64,000 nt of DNA from Ochrobactrum quorumnocens (lineage in GTDB: Bacteria; Pseudomonadota; Alphaproteobacteria; Rhizobiales; Rhizobiaceae). Below the pieces are notes generated by a model that had not been told where the DNA came from, searched no databases, and saw only the letters and a list, made by a program, of their open reading frames with translations. Below, piece after piece: positions 51,928 through 61,103 of this stretch (within the stretch, counting starts at the first letter, position 1; each line of letters opens with the position of its first letter). The stretch covers positions 1,307,501-1,371,500 of the forward strand of contig NZ_CP022603.1 of the NCBI RefSeq assembly GCF_002278035.1. The letters run 5' to 3'. Position numbers and translations under genes: made by a program.

Positions 51928-53736
51928 ATGGTCGCATTAGCGCTCTCTGAAAAAGACGAAAAATCTACGAGCGTTAATCCTGTCGATGAAGCGCGCATCA
52001 GGCAAGCGCTGGTCAATATCCTTTACAATCATTCGGCCGGGGTGTTGCTGACCAATATCTTCGTACCAATACCCTCGCTTTTGCTCTTCTGGGGTAAAGT
52101 TCCCAATGCATGGCTCATTGCCTGGTGCCTTTCGGTTTACCTGCTCACAATCACCCGTGTCATCGTCACACGCAGCTTTTTTCGCCGATCCAAGACGCCG
52201 GACTCCTATTCAAAATGGGCGTGGACTGCTGCCGGATTTTCGTGGTTATCGGGCTTGAACTGGGGCTTACTCGGGTTGATCGGTTTCGTATCTAACGAGC
52301 CGCATTTGTTGACCTTTGCGATGATCGTCATGACAGGGTTAACATGCGGTTCCGTGCCCACCTCATCTGCATTTCTGCCAGTCCTTGTCGGTTCGCTGTT
52401 TACCACAGTGCTGCCGAGTACGATCTATTGCATTCTGGCGCAGGGCGAAGTCTACAATGCCTATCTCTTCCTCGTTGCCTGCCTCGTCATCATCAACTGC
52501 CATCACGGTCGAGTAACCCACCGGGATCTGGCTGAAACAATACGGCTGCGGTTTGAAAACGAAACGCTTGTCGATCAGCTAAAGAGTGAACGAGACAGGG
52601 TGGCGGCAGCGGACCGTGCCAAAACACGCTTTCTGGCAGCCGCCAGTCATGATTTACGCCAGCCTGTCCATGCGCTTGGCCTTTTCAATTCGACACTGGC
52701 CGCACTGGCGAGCAGAGGAAATGTAAATGCGACAGACGCTGGCAACATTGCCGGAAAGATCAGAAAGGTCGTTGCCAATCTCAGCTACCTGCTGAATGCG
52801 TTACTCGATGTTTCACGTCTCGACGCTCAGATTGTAACGCCCAACCGAGAAATCATTTCAATCAACGATCTGTTCGACAACCTCAAGAACGAGTTCGCAG
52901 GCCTTGCTGAAAGCAAAGGCTTGGAATGGCGGATGCTGAAATGCTCCCATCATACCGACAGCGATCCGATGATGCTTCGGCAGATATTGGCCAATTTGAT
53001 CACGAACGCCATTCGCTATACCGAAAGCGGGCGGATCGTTTTTGGCTGCCGCCGCAGAGGCGATAAGGTCGAGATACAGGTATTCGATACCGGTCTGGGA
53101 ATTCCGGTAAGCCAACACATCACGGTTTTTGAGGAATTCGTGCAGCTTCATAATCCTGAACGGGATCGCGACAAGGGTTTAGGTCTTGGCTTGTCCATTG
53201 TGAAGCGAACCGCAGAGCTGCTTGGTCATCCGGTTCGCCTGGTGTCGCAGCCGGGCAAGGGGTCGATGTTCTCGATCATGGTTCCGCTCGTCACCGACCA
53301 GCGCCAATCTGAAAAGACAATACAGAACATCCCTCAAACTGGTGGAAACATATTCATCGTCGATGACGAAAGCACCGTATTGGATGCTCTGTCCGGTCTC
53401 GTGGATGTTTGGGGATATCGCGCCTATGCGGGACGCAATGTGGACGAAACATTCGTCGCATGGCAGACTGATGAAACCGCATCACACTCTGCTTCGGATA
53501 TTATCATCGTAGACTACCGCCTTGAAGGCGGGATGATCGGAACGGAAGCAGCCAGCAGATTGTTCAAACATCTTGGGCGCAAACTACCGGTAATTATCCT
53601 CACCGGCGACACCTCGCCCGAACGGCTGCGCGAAGCGTCCGCAAGCGGTTATATGCTGCTTCACAAACCGATTGATCCGAGTGAATTGCTCCAAGCTATT
53701 CAGCAGCCAACACAGACCTCGGTTTTGACCCGCTAA
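51928..53736 (+). CDS. Hybrid sensor histidine kinase
   Basis: About 602 residues: six or seven membrane helices in the first 200 residues, a HisKA domain (KTRFLAAASHDLRQPVHALG, His near 236), an ATPase domain (NLITNAIRY, FDTGLGIP, GLGLGLSIV) and a C-terminal receiver (IFIVDDESTVLDAL, Asp in IIIVDYRLEGG near 530, LLHKPI). The helical sensor suggests a membrane signal. AGGA precedes the ATG at 51928; a GTG at 51844 is in frame. Confidence 0.88.
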   Translation: MVALALSEKDEKSTSVNPVDEARIRQALVNILYNHSAGVLLTNIFVPIPSLLLFWGKVPNAWLIAWCLSVYLLTITRVIVTRSFFRRSKTPDSYSKWAWTAAGFSWLSGLNWGLLGLIGFVSNEPHLLTFAMIVMTGLTCGSVPTSSAFLPVLVGSLFTTVLPSTIYCILAQGEVYNAYLFLVACLVIINCHHGRVTHRDLAETIRLRFENETLVDQLKSERDRVAAADRAKTRFLAAASHDLRQPVHALGLFNSTLAALASRGNVNATDAGNIAGKIRKVVANLSYLLNALLDVSRLDAQIVTPNREIISINDLFDNLKNEFAGLAESKGLEWRMLKCSHHTDSDPMMLRQILANLITNAIRYTESGRIVFGCRRRGDKVEIQVFDTGLGIPVSQHITVFEEFVQLHNPERDRDKGLGLGLSIVKRTAELLGHPVRLVSQPGKGSMFSIMVPLVTDQRQSEKTIQNIPQTGGNIFIVDDESTVLDALSGLVDVWGYRAYAGRNVDETFVAWQTDETASHSASDIIIVDYRLEGGMIGTEAASRLFKHLGRKLPVIILTGDTSPERLREASASGYMLLHKPIDPSELLQAIQQPTQTSVLTR

Positions 53737-53811
53737 AAGAAAAATTCCAAGCCCGGCTTGAAACTCAAATCTCGCTTACTAACTGTTGGAGAGTGGACCG
53801 GGCCCCTCTGG

Positions 53812-53908
53812 CGGTTTTTTCAAACCGTGATGTCGGACCACTTCGAGCGCGCTCGAGGTCAGCCCGGAAATTCCCAGCCGACCTTGTGATATTTTGAACA
53901 GAGGTCGG
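53812..53908 (+). promoter_or_regulatory. Structured leader hiding the terC ribosome-binding site
   Basis: The 174-bp gap before the TerC gene holds three pairings: CGGTTT/AAACCG at 53812-53827, the perfect palindrome TCGAGCGCGCTCGA at 53843-53856, and CCGACCT (53878-53884) with AGGTCGG (53902-53908). The last stem covers the GAGG ribosome-binding site 6 bp before the ATG. TerC-family genes are often under manganese (yybP-ykoY) riboswitches; I do not see a clear match to that consensus. Confidence 0.5.
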
Positions 53909-53910
53909 AT

Positions 53911-54900
53911 ATGGAACTCTTTACATCACTTTTTATGGGAACACCGGTCTGGATGTGGCTGGTGTTTATCGGCATTGTTCTGGCTTTGCTGGTGCTCGAT
54001 CTTGGCGTCTTCAACAAGGAAGACCATGAGATCGAGATCGGTGAAAGCCTGAAAATGTCGGCTTTCTACATCACACTCGGACTGGCTTTTTCCGGCTTCG
54101 TCTGGTGGCAGTTAAGCAGCGAGGCAACGGCGCAGTACCTTACCGCCTTCGTGGTCGAAAAGACGCTGGCGCTCGACAATATCTTTGTCATCGCGCTGAT
54201 TTTCAGCTTCTTCGCTATTCCTCGAAAATACCAGCATCGCGTCCTTTTCTGGGGCATTCTTGGCGTTATCGTGCTGCGTGGCATCATGATCGGTCTTGGC
54301 GCCACAATCGTCGCGAACTATCACTGGGTTCTCTATCTCTTCGCGGTATTCCTCATCATCACCGGCATCAAGATGTTGTTTTCAAGTGAAGATGATGAGC
54401 CCGATATGAGCCGCAATCCGCTGCTGCGCTTTGCCCGCAAACACATGCGCGTCATAGATGAGCTGCACGGCAATGCCTTCTTCGTTCGATTGAAAGACAG
54501 CTCAACCGGCAAGATGGTGCGCTTTGCAACGCCGTTGTTCCTGGCACTTATCATGATCGAAGTTGCGGATCTGATCTTTGCTGTCGATTCTGTCCCGGCA
54601 GTGTTCACCATCACCACCGATCCCTTCATCGTTTACACGTCGAATATCTTCGCAATTCTTGGTCTCAGAGCGCTGTTCTTTGCCTTGTCAGCCATCCTGC
54701 ATCGCTTCGCCTATCTTAAATATGCGCTGTCGATCCTGCTGATCTTCATCGGCTCGAAGATGTTCATCGCCGATATCATGGGATGGGAAAAGTTCCCGCC
54801 TGCCTGGTCACTGGGCATCACCTTCGCAATTCTCGGCACAGGCGTCATCGTCTCGCTTGTAAAAACCAAAGATGCGGTAAAACCGGTGAGCCATCATTAG
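53911..54900 (+). CDS. TerC/Alx-family membrane protein
   Basis: 329 residues with about nine helices: LVLDLGVFNKEDHEI near residue 27, FVVEKTLALDNIFVIALIF near 80, MIEVADLIFAVDSVPAVFTIT near 214 and FAILGLRALFFAL near 247. These acidic helix motifs define the TerC/Alx group, now linked mainly to manganese and calcium export. It stands alone, with a structured leader before it and a terminator after it. Confidence 0.9.
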   Translation: MELFTSLFMGTPVWMWLVFIGIVLALLVLDLGVFNKEDHEIEIGESLKMSAFYITLGLAFSGFVWWQLSSEATAQYLTAFVVEKTLALDNIFVIALIFSFFAIPRKYQHRVLFWGILGVIVLRGIMIGLGATIVANYHWVLYLFAVFLIITGIKMLFSSEDDEPDMSRNPLLRFARKHMRVIDELHGNAFFVRLKDSSTGKMVRFATPLFLALIMIEVADLIFAVDSVPAVFTITTDPFIVYTSNIFAILGLRALFFALSAILHRFAYLKYALSILLIFIGSKMFIADIMGWEKFPPAWSLGITFAILGTGVIVSLVKTKDAVKPVSHH

Positions 54901-54960
54901 AGCAACCGCAGGAAAAGTGGGAACCGGTTTTCCGTTTTGCCTAAAATTTAAGTGTCAGAT

Positions 54961-54987
54961 CTACCCGGACCTTCATGGTCCGGGTAG
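54961..54987. terminator. Bidirectional intrinsic terminator
   Basis: CTACCCGGACC-TTCAT-GGTCCGGGTAG, an 11-bp perfect stem between the convergent terC and DeoR-type genes. Confidence 0.8.
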
Positions 54988-54998
54988 TCTTCATAAAA

Positions 54999-55769
54999 TC
55001 AGTAGATTATCTCTACGCCTGCCCGCTCTAATGCTGCGTAGACCGCACTTGGCGGCGGCTGGTCTGTAATAACAAGATCAATGCTTGAGGTCGGCAGGAT
55101 GGAAAACTTGTCCGAGCGTTGCAGAGCTGTATGGCTGGCAAGCACGACGAATTTTCTCGTTTGACGCCGCACAACCTGCGCCAGTTGCAAATGGCGATCT
55201 GACGGCCCCAACAAACCGCGCTCCACATCGAAGCCGCTTGCGCCCATGAAGGCGATATCAAAAACGCGCCGTGAAATAATCTCCATCGCTTCAAAGCCGA
55301 ACGAAGCGCGGGAATGCTTGTCGAACTGTCCGCCACAAAGTGTGAGGTCCGTCTGTCCACCCATAGCAAGAACGATCATGATATCGACCATCAAAGAGGT
55401 CGCGATGATTGGCGGTTCATGGCGCGCTTCCCAAGCGGTTGCCAATGCGGTGGAACCGCCGCTGAAGAACACTGACATTCCCGGCTTGAGCAAGACATGA
55501 GCAAGACGCGCAATCCGCTCTTTGGCTTCCCGATCCGCCCCGATACGCAGGTCGATATGCGGCAGCCCCTTCGCCGTGACCGCCCGTGCGCCGCCATGGA
55601 CGCGCATCGCCTGACCCTTCTCCTCCAGTGAAGCGAGATCGCGCCTTATCGTTTCTTCTGAAACTGAAAACATATCGGCCAGTTCTGCACATGTTGCATC
55701 ACCAAGTCTGATGAGACGATCGCGAATGCGATCCTGCCGGTCGGAGGGGCGGATAGGTCTTTGTGCCAT
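54999..55769 (-). CDS. DeoR-family transcriptional repressor
   Basis: 256 residues: an N-terminal HTH (LGDATCAELADMFSVSEETIRRDL) with the MRVHGGA motif near residue 55, and a DeoR sensor (FFSGGSTALA, TLCGGQFD, AFMGASGFD, VVLASHTAL, VITDQPPP). It is divergent from the sugar ABC importer at 55953 and probably represses it in the absence of a sugar phosphate. Confidence 0.9.
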   Translation of the reverse strand: MAQRPIRPSDRQDRIRDRLIRLGDATCAELADMFSVSEETIRRDLASLEEKGQAMRVHGGARAVTAKGLPHIDLRIGADREAKERIARLAHVLLKPGMSVFFSGGSTALATAWEARHEPPIIATSLMVDIMIVLAMGGQTDLTLCGGQFDKHSRASFGFEAMEIISRRVFDIAFMGASGFDVERGLLGPSDRHLQLAQVVRRQTRKFVVLASHTALQRSDKFSILPTSSIDLVITDQPPPSAVYAALERAGVEIIY

Positions 55770-55921
55770 TAAGCGGCCCTGTAATTATTAAGCTGCGAGT
55801 GACCTACAGGGTTTATCTCACAGGAATACGACAAAGTTTCACGCAAACGGTCATTAACCGGGCAATTATCGCAAAGACCGGTCGAAACCGACAATTCCCG
55901 TGTCATTCATGCCCGATAGTT

Positions 55922-55940
55922 TGTGTCCAAATCGGACACA
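55922..55940. promoter_or_regulatory. Inverted repeat, probable operator of the sugar ABC operon
   Basis: TGTGTCC-AAATC-GGACACA is a 7+7 bp perfect inverted repeat just ahead of the GGAG ribosome-binding site of the binding-protein gene. It may be the DeoR-type operator; being next to the start codon it could also form a short RNA hairpin. Confidence 0.55.
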
Positions 55941-55952
55941 GGAGTGACGGAC

Positions 55953-57203
55953 ATGGTCGAACTTTCAAGACGTAGTTTTCTGACAGCCTCAGCGGCACTG
56001 GCGGCCACAAGCACCTTCGGCATCTCTTCGGCTTTGTCTGCCAACGCCAGGATTGAAATCTCCAGCATCTGGGGACCAGACAAGCCGTTCCAGAAAGTCG
56101 TTGATGCTTTCAATGCGCTGCAGACCGGCGTTACAGTCACCAACCGCTTCGATGGCGATTATGAAACAGCGACCGCCAAGGCACTCGCCGGTATTGCTGC
56201 GGGCAAGCCACCAGCAATCATGGTGACGGGCTGGAAGTTCGGATATTTCGCACGCCGCACTCTGGGCGCACGCGATCTCAACGAAATCGATGCGACAAAA
56301 GCAAACGCAATCATCGCGAACTTCGTTCCTTCGCTGATGCCGCTGGTCACAATCGATGATGCCGTGATCGGCCTGCCATGGGCAATGTCCACGCCGATCA
56401 CTTTCATCAACAGCGCCTTGTGGGCCGAAGCCGGGCTGGATCCGAACCTCCCGGATTATCCAGATACCGACTGGCTTTATAACGCCGCGCGCACGCTCGA
56501 TGAAAAGCTCAAGGGCAAACACGCGACCTATCGTTCAGCACTCGCCCTTTCCAACAATGAATGGACAAGCCAGTCCTTCATCCAGAATGCTGGCGGTTAC
56601 ATCATCGACCCTTCAGGCAAGCTCGCTCTGAACAGCAATGAGGCCGCAAAAGGCATGGAGCTATTCTGCCAGCCAGCCCACCAAGGTCTCTGGACACCCG
56701 TTAGCAGCAAGGAACAGGATGCCGCTTTTGAAGCTGGCGCGCTTGCGATCTGCACCACAAGCTCGACACGCGCTGCCAGCTTCCCGTTTGGTAACGCCAA
56801 GGCGATCACCGCGCGCTTCCCTGGCGTCCCGGGCCATGCCCGCAATATGAACAGCGGCGGAAATTTCCTCGCCGTTTATGCAAAGAACGACGAACAGGCC
56901 AAAGCTTCACTTGCGTTCCTCGAATTCTGCGCCTCGCCGGAAGGTCAGAAAATCTGGTCAGAAGTCGGCTATCTCAACACATCCGTTCACGATATTCCGC
57001 TGATTAACGACTTCATGAAACCAGCAGCCGGTCAGCTGACGGATGGTTTGACTGCCGAAACCATCTGGCCGGGCAAGCGCGGTCTTGAAGGCCAGAACAT
57101 CTGGCGCAAGTGGGTTTCCCGCATGTTGACGAAAGAGATCGATATCAAAACCGGCCTCAAATCGGCTCACGACGAACTTGCAACCGTGCTGGTGGATGCC
57201 TGA
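55953..57203 (+). CDS. Sugar ABC transporter substrate-binding protein
   Basis: About 416 residues with a Tat-like signal (LSRRSFLTASAALAATSTFG) and an extracellular solute-binding type 1 fold: SIWGPDKPFQKVVDAFNALQ, AKALAGIAAGKPPAIMVTGW, GLPWAMSTPITFINSALWAE and AFLEFCASPEGQKIW. It belongs to the UgpB/MalE group for sugars or glycerol phosphates. First gene of a five-gene operon with two permeases, a PfkB kinase and an ATPase. Confidence 0.88.
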   Translation: MVELSRRSFLTASAALAATSTFGISSALSANARIEISSIWGPDKPFQKVVDAFNALQTGVTVTNRFDGDYETATAKALAGIAAGKPPAIMVTGWKFGYFARRTLGARDLNEIDATKANAIIANFVPSLMPLVTIDDAVIGLPWAMSTPITFINSALWAEAGLDPNLPDYPDTDWLYNAARTLDEKLKGKHATYRSALALSNNEWTSQSFIQNAGGYIIDPSGKLALNSNEAAKGMELFCQPAHQGLWTPVSSKEQDAAFEAGALAICTTSSTRAASFPFGNAKAITARFPGVPGHARNMNSGGNFLAVYAKNDEQAKASLAFLEFCASPEGQKIWSEVGYLNTSVHDIPLINDFMKPAAGQLTDGLTAETIWPGKRGLEGQNIWRKWVSRMLTKEIDIKTGLKSAHDELATVLVDA

Positions 57204-57209
57204 CGCCAA

Positions 57210-58097
57210 ATGTCGAAACCGCTGTTTACAAAACTGGCCCCTTGGATATTCGCGGGGCCAGCCGTCCTTTCCGTGATTGTTTTCCTGTATGGCCCGATTG
57301 TAGCCTCGGCTGTTCTGTCGGCTGTCGACTGGAACCTGCTTTCAACCGATGTCAGCTTCGTTGGGTTCGACAATTATAAAAGCATATTTGCCGATGCCGA
57401 TTTCCGGCTTGCGGCCTGGAACACCGTGCTCTATTGCGTCATTCTTGTTCCGGCGCAGATCATTTTGCCGCTCATCATCGCGGTGATGATCCATGCTGTG
57501 CAGGACTCGAAGCTGGAGCGCGTCTATCGCGGGGCTTTCTTCCTGCCGACCATATTGGCCTATTCGGTCGCAGGCGTGACTTGGTCGTGGCTGCTCAATC
57601 CGGTCAATGGTCTCTTCAATGAAGTGCTGGTCTGGTTCGGGCTGCCCACTTCAATGTGGCACATGGACCCCAACCTTGCGCTTCTGTCTGTATCGGTCGT
57701 CACCTTCTGGAAAAGCTTTGGCCTCAACATGCTGTTGTGGATCGCCGCACTCGCCAACGTTCCCCAATCGTTGCGCGAGGCATCGCGGCTGGACGGTGCT
57801 GGCGCATGGCGACGCTTTTTCACCATCGAGCTGCCGCTGATCACGCCAACCGCGTTCTTCATTTCCGTTACGACCGTATTTTCAGTGCTCGACGATATTG
57901 TCGGTGTCGTTGATGTGCTGACCAGCGGCGGACCAGCGGGCCGAAGCTCAAATCTTCTCTATTTCCTCTGGCAACAGGGTTTGCAGTTCTTCCAGTTTGG
58001 TAGAGCAAGTGCCGTCGCCATGGTCATCATTGTTGCGGTTCTTTTCATCACATGGGCGCAGTTCCGCTTCGGCGAAAAGCGGGTGCATTACCAATGA
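57210..58097 (+). CDS. Sugar ABC transporter permease (UgpA/MalF type)
   Basis: 295 residues with six helices and the EAA loop PQSLREASRLDGAGAWRRFF near residue 190. FLPTILAYSVAGVTWSWLLN is typical of this family. It starts 6 bp after the binding-protein stop and overlaps the next permease by 4 nt. Confidence 0.92.
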   Translation: MSKPLFTKLAPWIFAGPAVLSVIVFLYGPIVASAVLSAVDWNLLSTDVSFVGFDNYKSIFADADFRLAAWNTVLYCVILVPAQIILPLIIAVMIHAVQDSKLERVYRGAFFLPTILAYSVAGVTWSWLLNPVNGLFNEVLVWFGLPTSMWHMDPNLALLSVSVVTFWKSFGLNMLLWIAALANVPQSLREASRLDGAGAWRRFFTIELPLITPTAFFISVTTVFSVLDDIVGVVDVLTSGGPAGRSSNLLYFLWQQGLQFFQFGRASAVAMVIIVAVLFITWAQFRFGEKRVHYQ

Positions 58098-58939
58098 CCG
58101 CCCATTCTCTCAGCGCCACACTGCAGCGTGGCACCCTTCACATTCTTCTCATTGTGCTGTCACTCATCACGCTATTTCCATTGCTATGGATGGTGACGTC
58201 TGCGTTCACACCCAACGCACTGATTGCCCAGAAAGCTTTGCGGTTCTGGCCTGAACAGATGACTTTTTCGAATTTCCAGCTTGCTGCAGATCGCTATCCG
58301 ATCTGGTGGTGGTTGTTTAATTCCGTCATCACCTCGGGTACTATCACACTGGGCAAGCTCATCATCAGTCTGCCAGCAGGCTATGCCTTTGCCCGAATGG
58401 AGTTTCGCGGCAAACATTTCCTGTTTTGGCTGGTGATTGCCACCATGTCCTTTCCGACCGTTCTCGCAATCATTCCCACCTATATCGCGATCGTTAAGAT
58501 ACAGGCCTTCGATACCTATTCGGCCATGATCATCCCTTCGATCCCCTATATCGGCTTTTATGTCTTCTATTTCCGGCAGTCGTTCCGTTCGCTACCCGAT
58601 GAAATGTTTGAAGCGGCGCGCATCGACGGGTGCGGGATCTGGAAGCAATTCAAGGACGTGGCCATCCCCAATGTGCTGCCGGCCATTGCAGCCCTTTCAG
58701 TGATCTCCTTCATGGGCGCCTGGAACATCTATCTTTGGGGCCAGCTCGTTCTGGAAGATACCGGTCGAAAGACCCTCACCACCGGTATTGCGATGTTTGC
58801 CGATGTTGATGGCGCAGAAACACCATGGGGACCGTTGATGGCGACCAGTCTTCTATCTGTATTGCCGGTGCTTGGCATGTTTCTTCTGGCGCAACGCTAC
58901 ATCGTTGAAGCATTCTCTGCCGGAACAGGAGAGAAATAA
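58094..58939 (+). CDS. Sugar ABC transporter permease (UgpE/MalG type)
   Basis: 281 residues with six helices and the EAA loop PDEMFEAARIDGCGIWKQF. FRSLPDEMFEAARIDGCG is diagnostic. The ATG at 58094 overlaps the previous stop (ATGA), which decides the start over the longer frame from 58052. Confidence 0.92.
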   Translation: MTAHSLSATLQRGTLHILLIVLSLITLFPLLWMVTSAFTPNALIAQKALRFWPEQMTFSNFQLAADRYPIWWWLFNSVITSGTITLGKLIISLPAGYAFARMEFRGKHFLFWLVIATMSFPTVLAIIPTYIAIVKIQAFDTYSAMIIPSIPYIGFYVFYFRQSFRSLPDEMFEAARIDGCGIWKQFKDVAIPNVLPAIAALSVISFMGAWNIYLWGQLVLEDTGRKTLTTGIAMFADVDGAETPWGPLMATSLLSVLPVLGMFLLAQRYIVEAFSAGTGEK

Positions 58940-59760
58940 TGGCGCGTATTCTGGTTATCGCACATCTCAACCATGACCGGATCTGGGAGCTTACAGGACC
59001 GCTCAAATCCGGCTCCCGTGTTTCCTGGGGAAAGCGTGAGACACGGCTCGGCGGCGGCGGGTATTTCACCGGCTCACCATTTCTTGCGCTCGGGCACAAG
59101 GTAGCGCTGGTAAGCTCACTCGGCAATGATGCGCTGGGCGAAACCGCGCGCCTTGAACTTTCAGCGCTCGGCTTCGACATGCAGCATGTGCTGACACGCG
59201 ATCGCGGCACCCACATCACCGAAATTCTGCTGGAGCCATCCGGCGAACGCACAATTTTAACGCCGAGCGATGGGCCGATGCGGTTGTTCCGGCTTGATGG
59301 CGAAGTCGACGCCGATGCAGCCTATATCAATTGCTTCAATCCTGATGCGACGATCCAAAAAGCGCTCGATTCAACAGGCTTTGTCGCGTCTCAGTTTCCT
59401 TTGTCCGACACTTCCGTGCCGCGACCAGCGGATCTTATGATCGGTTCGAAAGGCGATTTTCCAGAGCTTGATGACGATGCGCTCTGGCGCAAAGCCCTTC
59501 ATTTCTGTGGTGCGCGCTTGAAACATCTCGTCATGACCGACGGCACGCGTTCCATCACCATTTATGATGGCAAACAGGAACGCATTGTATCGCCCACAAA
59601 ACGCGCCGTCGTCAAAAGCACAATCGGAGCGGGCGATCATTTCAGCGCAAATCTCGTATCCGCATTGCTGGACGGAATGGCGATTGAGAGTGCTGCGAGC
59701 TTTGCCAGCAAAGCAACCGCTGATTGGCTTGAACTGCGGGACCGAGAGCCAACGCTTTAG
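58939..59760 (+). CDS. PfkB-family carbohydrate kinase
   Basis: 273 residues with a ribokinase-type fold: RLGGGGYFTGSPFLALGHKV near residue 36, SLGNDALGETAR near 58 and the ATP/catalytic motif TIGAGDHFSANLV near 228. It phosphorylates the sugar taken up by the importer, and the product could be the DeoR-type regulator ligand. Its start overlaps the last base of the permease stop. Confidence 0.88.
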   Translation: MARILVIAHLNHDRIWELTGPLKSGSRVSWGKRETRLGGGGYFTGSPFLALGHKVALVSSLGNDALGETARLELSALGFDMQHVLTRDRGTHITEILLEPSGERTILTPSDGPMRLFRLDGEVDADAAYINCFNPDATIQKALDSTGFVASQFPLSDTSVPRPADLMIGSKGDFPELDDDALWRKALHFCGARLKHLVMTDGTRSITIYDGKQERIVSPTKRAVVKSTIGAGDHFSANLVSALLDGMAIESAASFASKATADWLELRDREPTL

Positions 59761-59832
59761 CCCAAGTGGCTCCCCGAATTTTAAAGATGCGAAGCGCGTG
59801 ATCTTTCAAATGCTTTGCGGAAATGGAGAAAA

Positions 59833-60936
59833 ATGGCCGGTATCATCATGAAAGACCTCAAGAAGGTCTATGCTGGCGGAGTGGAAGCCGTAAAAGGCGT
59901 TTCCATCGATATCCGTGCAGGCGAATTCATCGTTCTGGTCGGGCCGTCAGGCTGCGGAAAATCCACGCTTCTGCGCATGGTGGCTGGTCTTGAGACCATT
60001 TCAGGCGGAGAAGTCAGCATCGGCGGGCGCGTGGTCAACGAAGTTGAACCCGCAGATCGCGACATCGCCATGGTGTTTCAGAATTATGCGCTTTACCCGC
60101 ATATGAGCGTCTATAACAACATGGCCTATGGCTTGCGTAACCGAAAAACACCAAAAGCCGAAATCAAGAGGCGGGTTGCAGAAGCAGCGCGTATGCTTGA
60201 GATCGAACCCTATCTTGATCGTAAGCCGAAAGCTCTTTCCGGTGGTCAGCGCCAGCGTGTTGCCATGGGCCGCGCCATTGTGCGCAAGCCTTCCGTGTTT
60301 CTCTTTGACGAGCCGCTTTCCAATCTCGATGCCAAACTGCGCGTAACAATGCGCGGTGAAATCAAACGTCTGCAAAGACGGCTGGGCACAACCTCGCTTT
60401 ATGTGACGCATGATCAGCTTGAAGCCATGACACTCGCGCATCGGCTGGTCGTGTTGAACAAAGGAAGCATCGAGCAGATTGGAACCCCGCTTGAGGTCTA
60501 TCACAATCCGGCATCCACGTTTGTCGCAAGCTTTATCGGCTCGCCAGCCATGAACTTGCTCAACGCCCATCGTGAAGGAGACCGACTGATGATCGGTGAG
60601 GCAGTCTTGCAGCTTTCAGGAACTCTGCCAGCATCTGGTCCAGTGACGGTCGGTATCCGGGCGGAAGATCTTGTTCCAGCGCAGGACGGCGCGAATGCGA
60701 TCAGCTTCAATCTTGATCATGTCGAAGAACTTGGCGCCCAGCGGCTTGTGCATGGCATGGTTGGCGAGCAGCGCATAACTGCAGCCTTCCCGCCTCACTT
60801 CGCGATTAGCGATCATATGCAATTAACCGCGGCTGCCGATAAATTGCATTTCTTTTGCGCCAATACAGGCAAACGGCTGGTTGCAGGCGTCCGAAAGGCA
60901 ATTGCGCAAACCACATCGAACCTGTCGCTTGTCTGA
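59833..60936 (+). CDS. Sugar ABC transporter ATPase (UgpC/MalK type)
   Basis: About 367 residues: Walker [10 protein letters not shown] near residue 37, signature [15 protein letters not shown] near 134, Walker [17 protein letters not shown] near 155, [10 protein letters not shown] near 190, and a C-terminal TOBE-type regulatory domain. The ATG at 59833 has an ATGGAGAA site. It ends the sugar importer operon. Confidence 0.92.
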   Translation: MAGIIMKDLKKVYAGGVEAVKGVSIDIRAGEFIVLVGPSGCGKSTLLRMVAGLETISGGEVSIGGRVVNEVEPADRDIAMVFQNYALYPHMSVYNNMAYGLRNRKTPKAEIKRRVAEAARMLEIEPYLDRKPKALSGGQRQRVAMGRAIVRKPSVFLFDEPLSNLDAKLRVTMRGEIKRLQRRLGTTSLYVTHDQLEAMTLAHRLVVLNKGSIEQIGTPLEVYHNPASTFVASFIGSPAMNLLNAHREGDRLMIGEAVLQLSGTLPASGPVTVGIRAEDLVPAQDGANAISFNLDHVEELGAQRLVHGMVGEQRITAAFPPHFAISDHMQLTAAADKLHFFCANTGKRLVAGVRKAIAQTTSNLSLV

Positions 60937-60962
60937 GGTGAAATGCGCTATGTTTTTGTTTT

Positions 60963-61013
60963 TACGCACAACTTTTTTCGAAAACCGGCCCCACTTTTCG
61001 GGATGTGCTCTAG
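60963..61013 (-). repeat. Partial intergenic palindromic repeat
   Basis: TTCGAAAACCGGCCCCACTT, then TTCGGGATGTGCTCTAG, the right-hand part of the repeat type at 40239-40341. Confidence 0.55.
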
Positions 61014-61103
61014 CTGGATTTTTTTCAAGTGCCGCGATATGGCGCTATGGGAGCAATTCATTTATGTATCGCTAACGCCAACTAGCATCCCTGGAGCTCA
61101 AGA

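Noticed and set aside
53761..53908. Canonical yybP-ykoY manganese riboswitch
   Set aside because: The GGGGAGUA-type core is not clear by eye, so only a structured leader is claimed.
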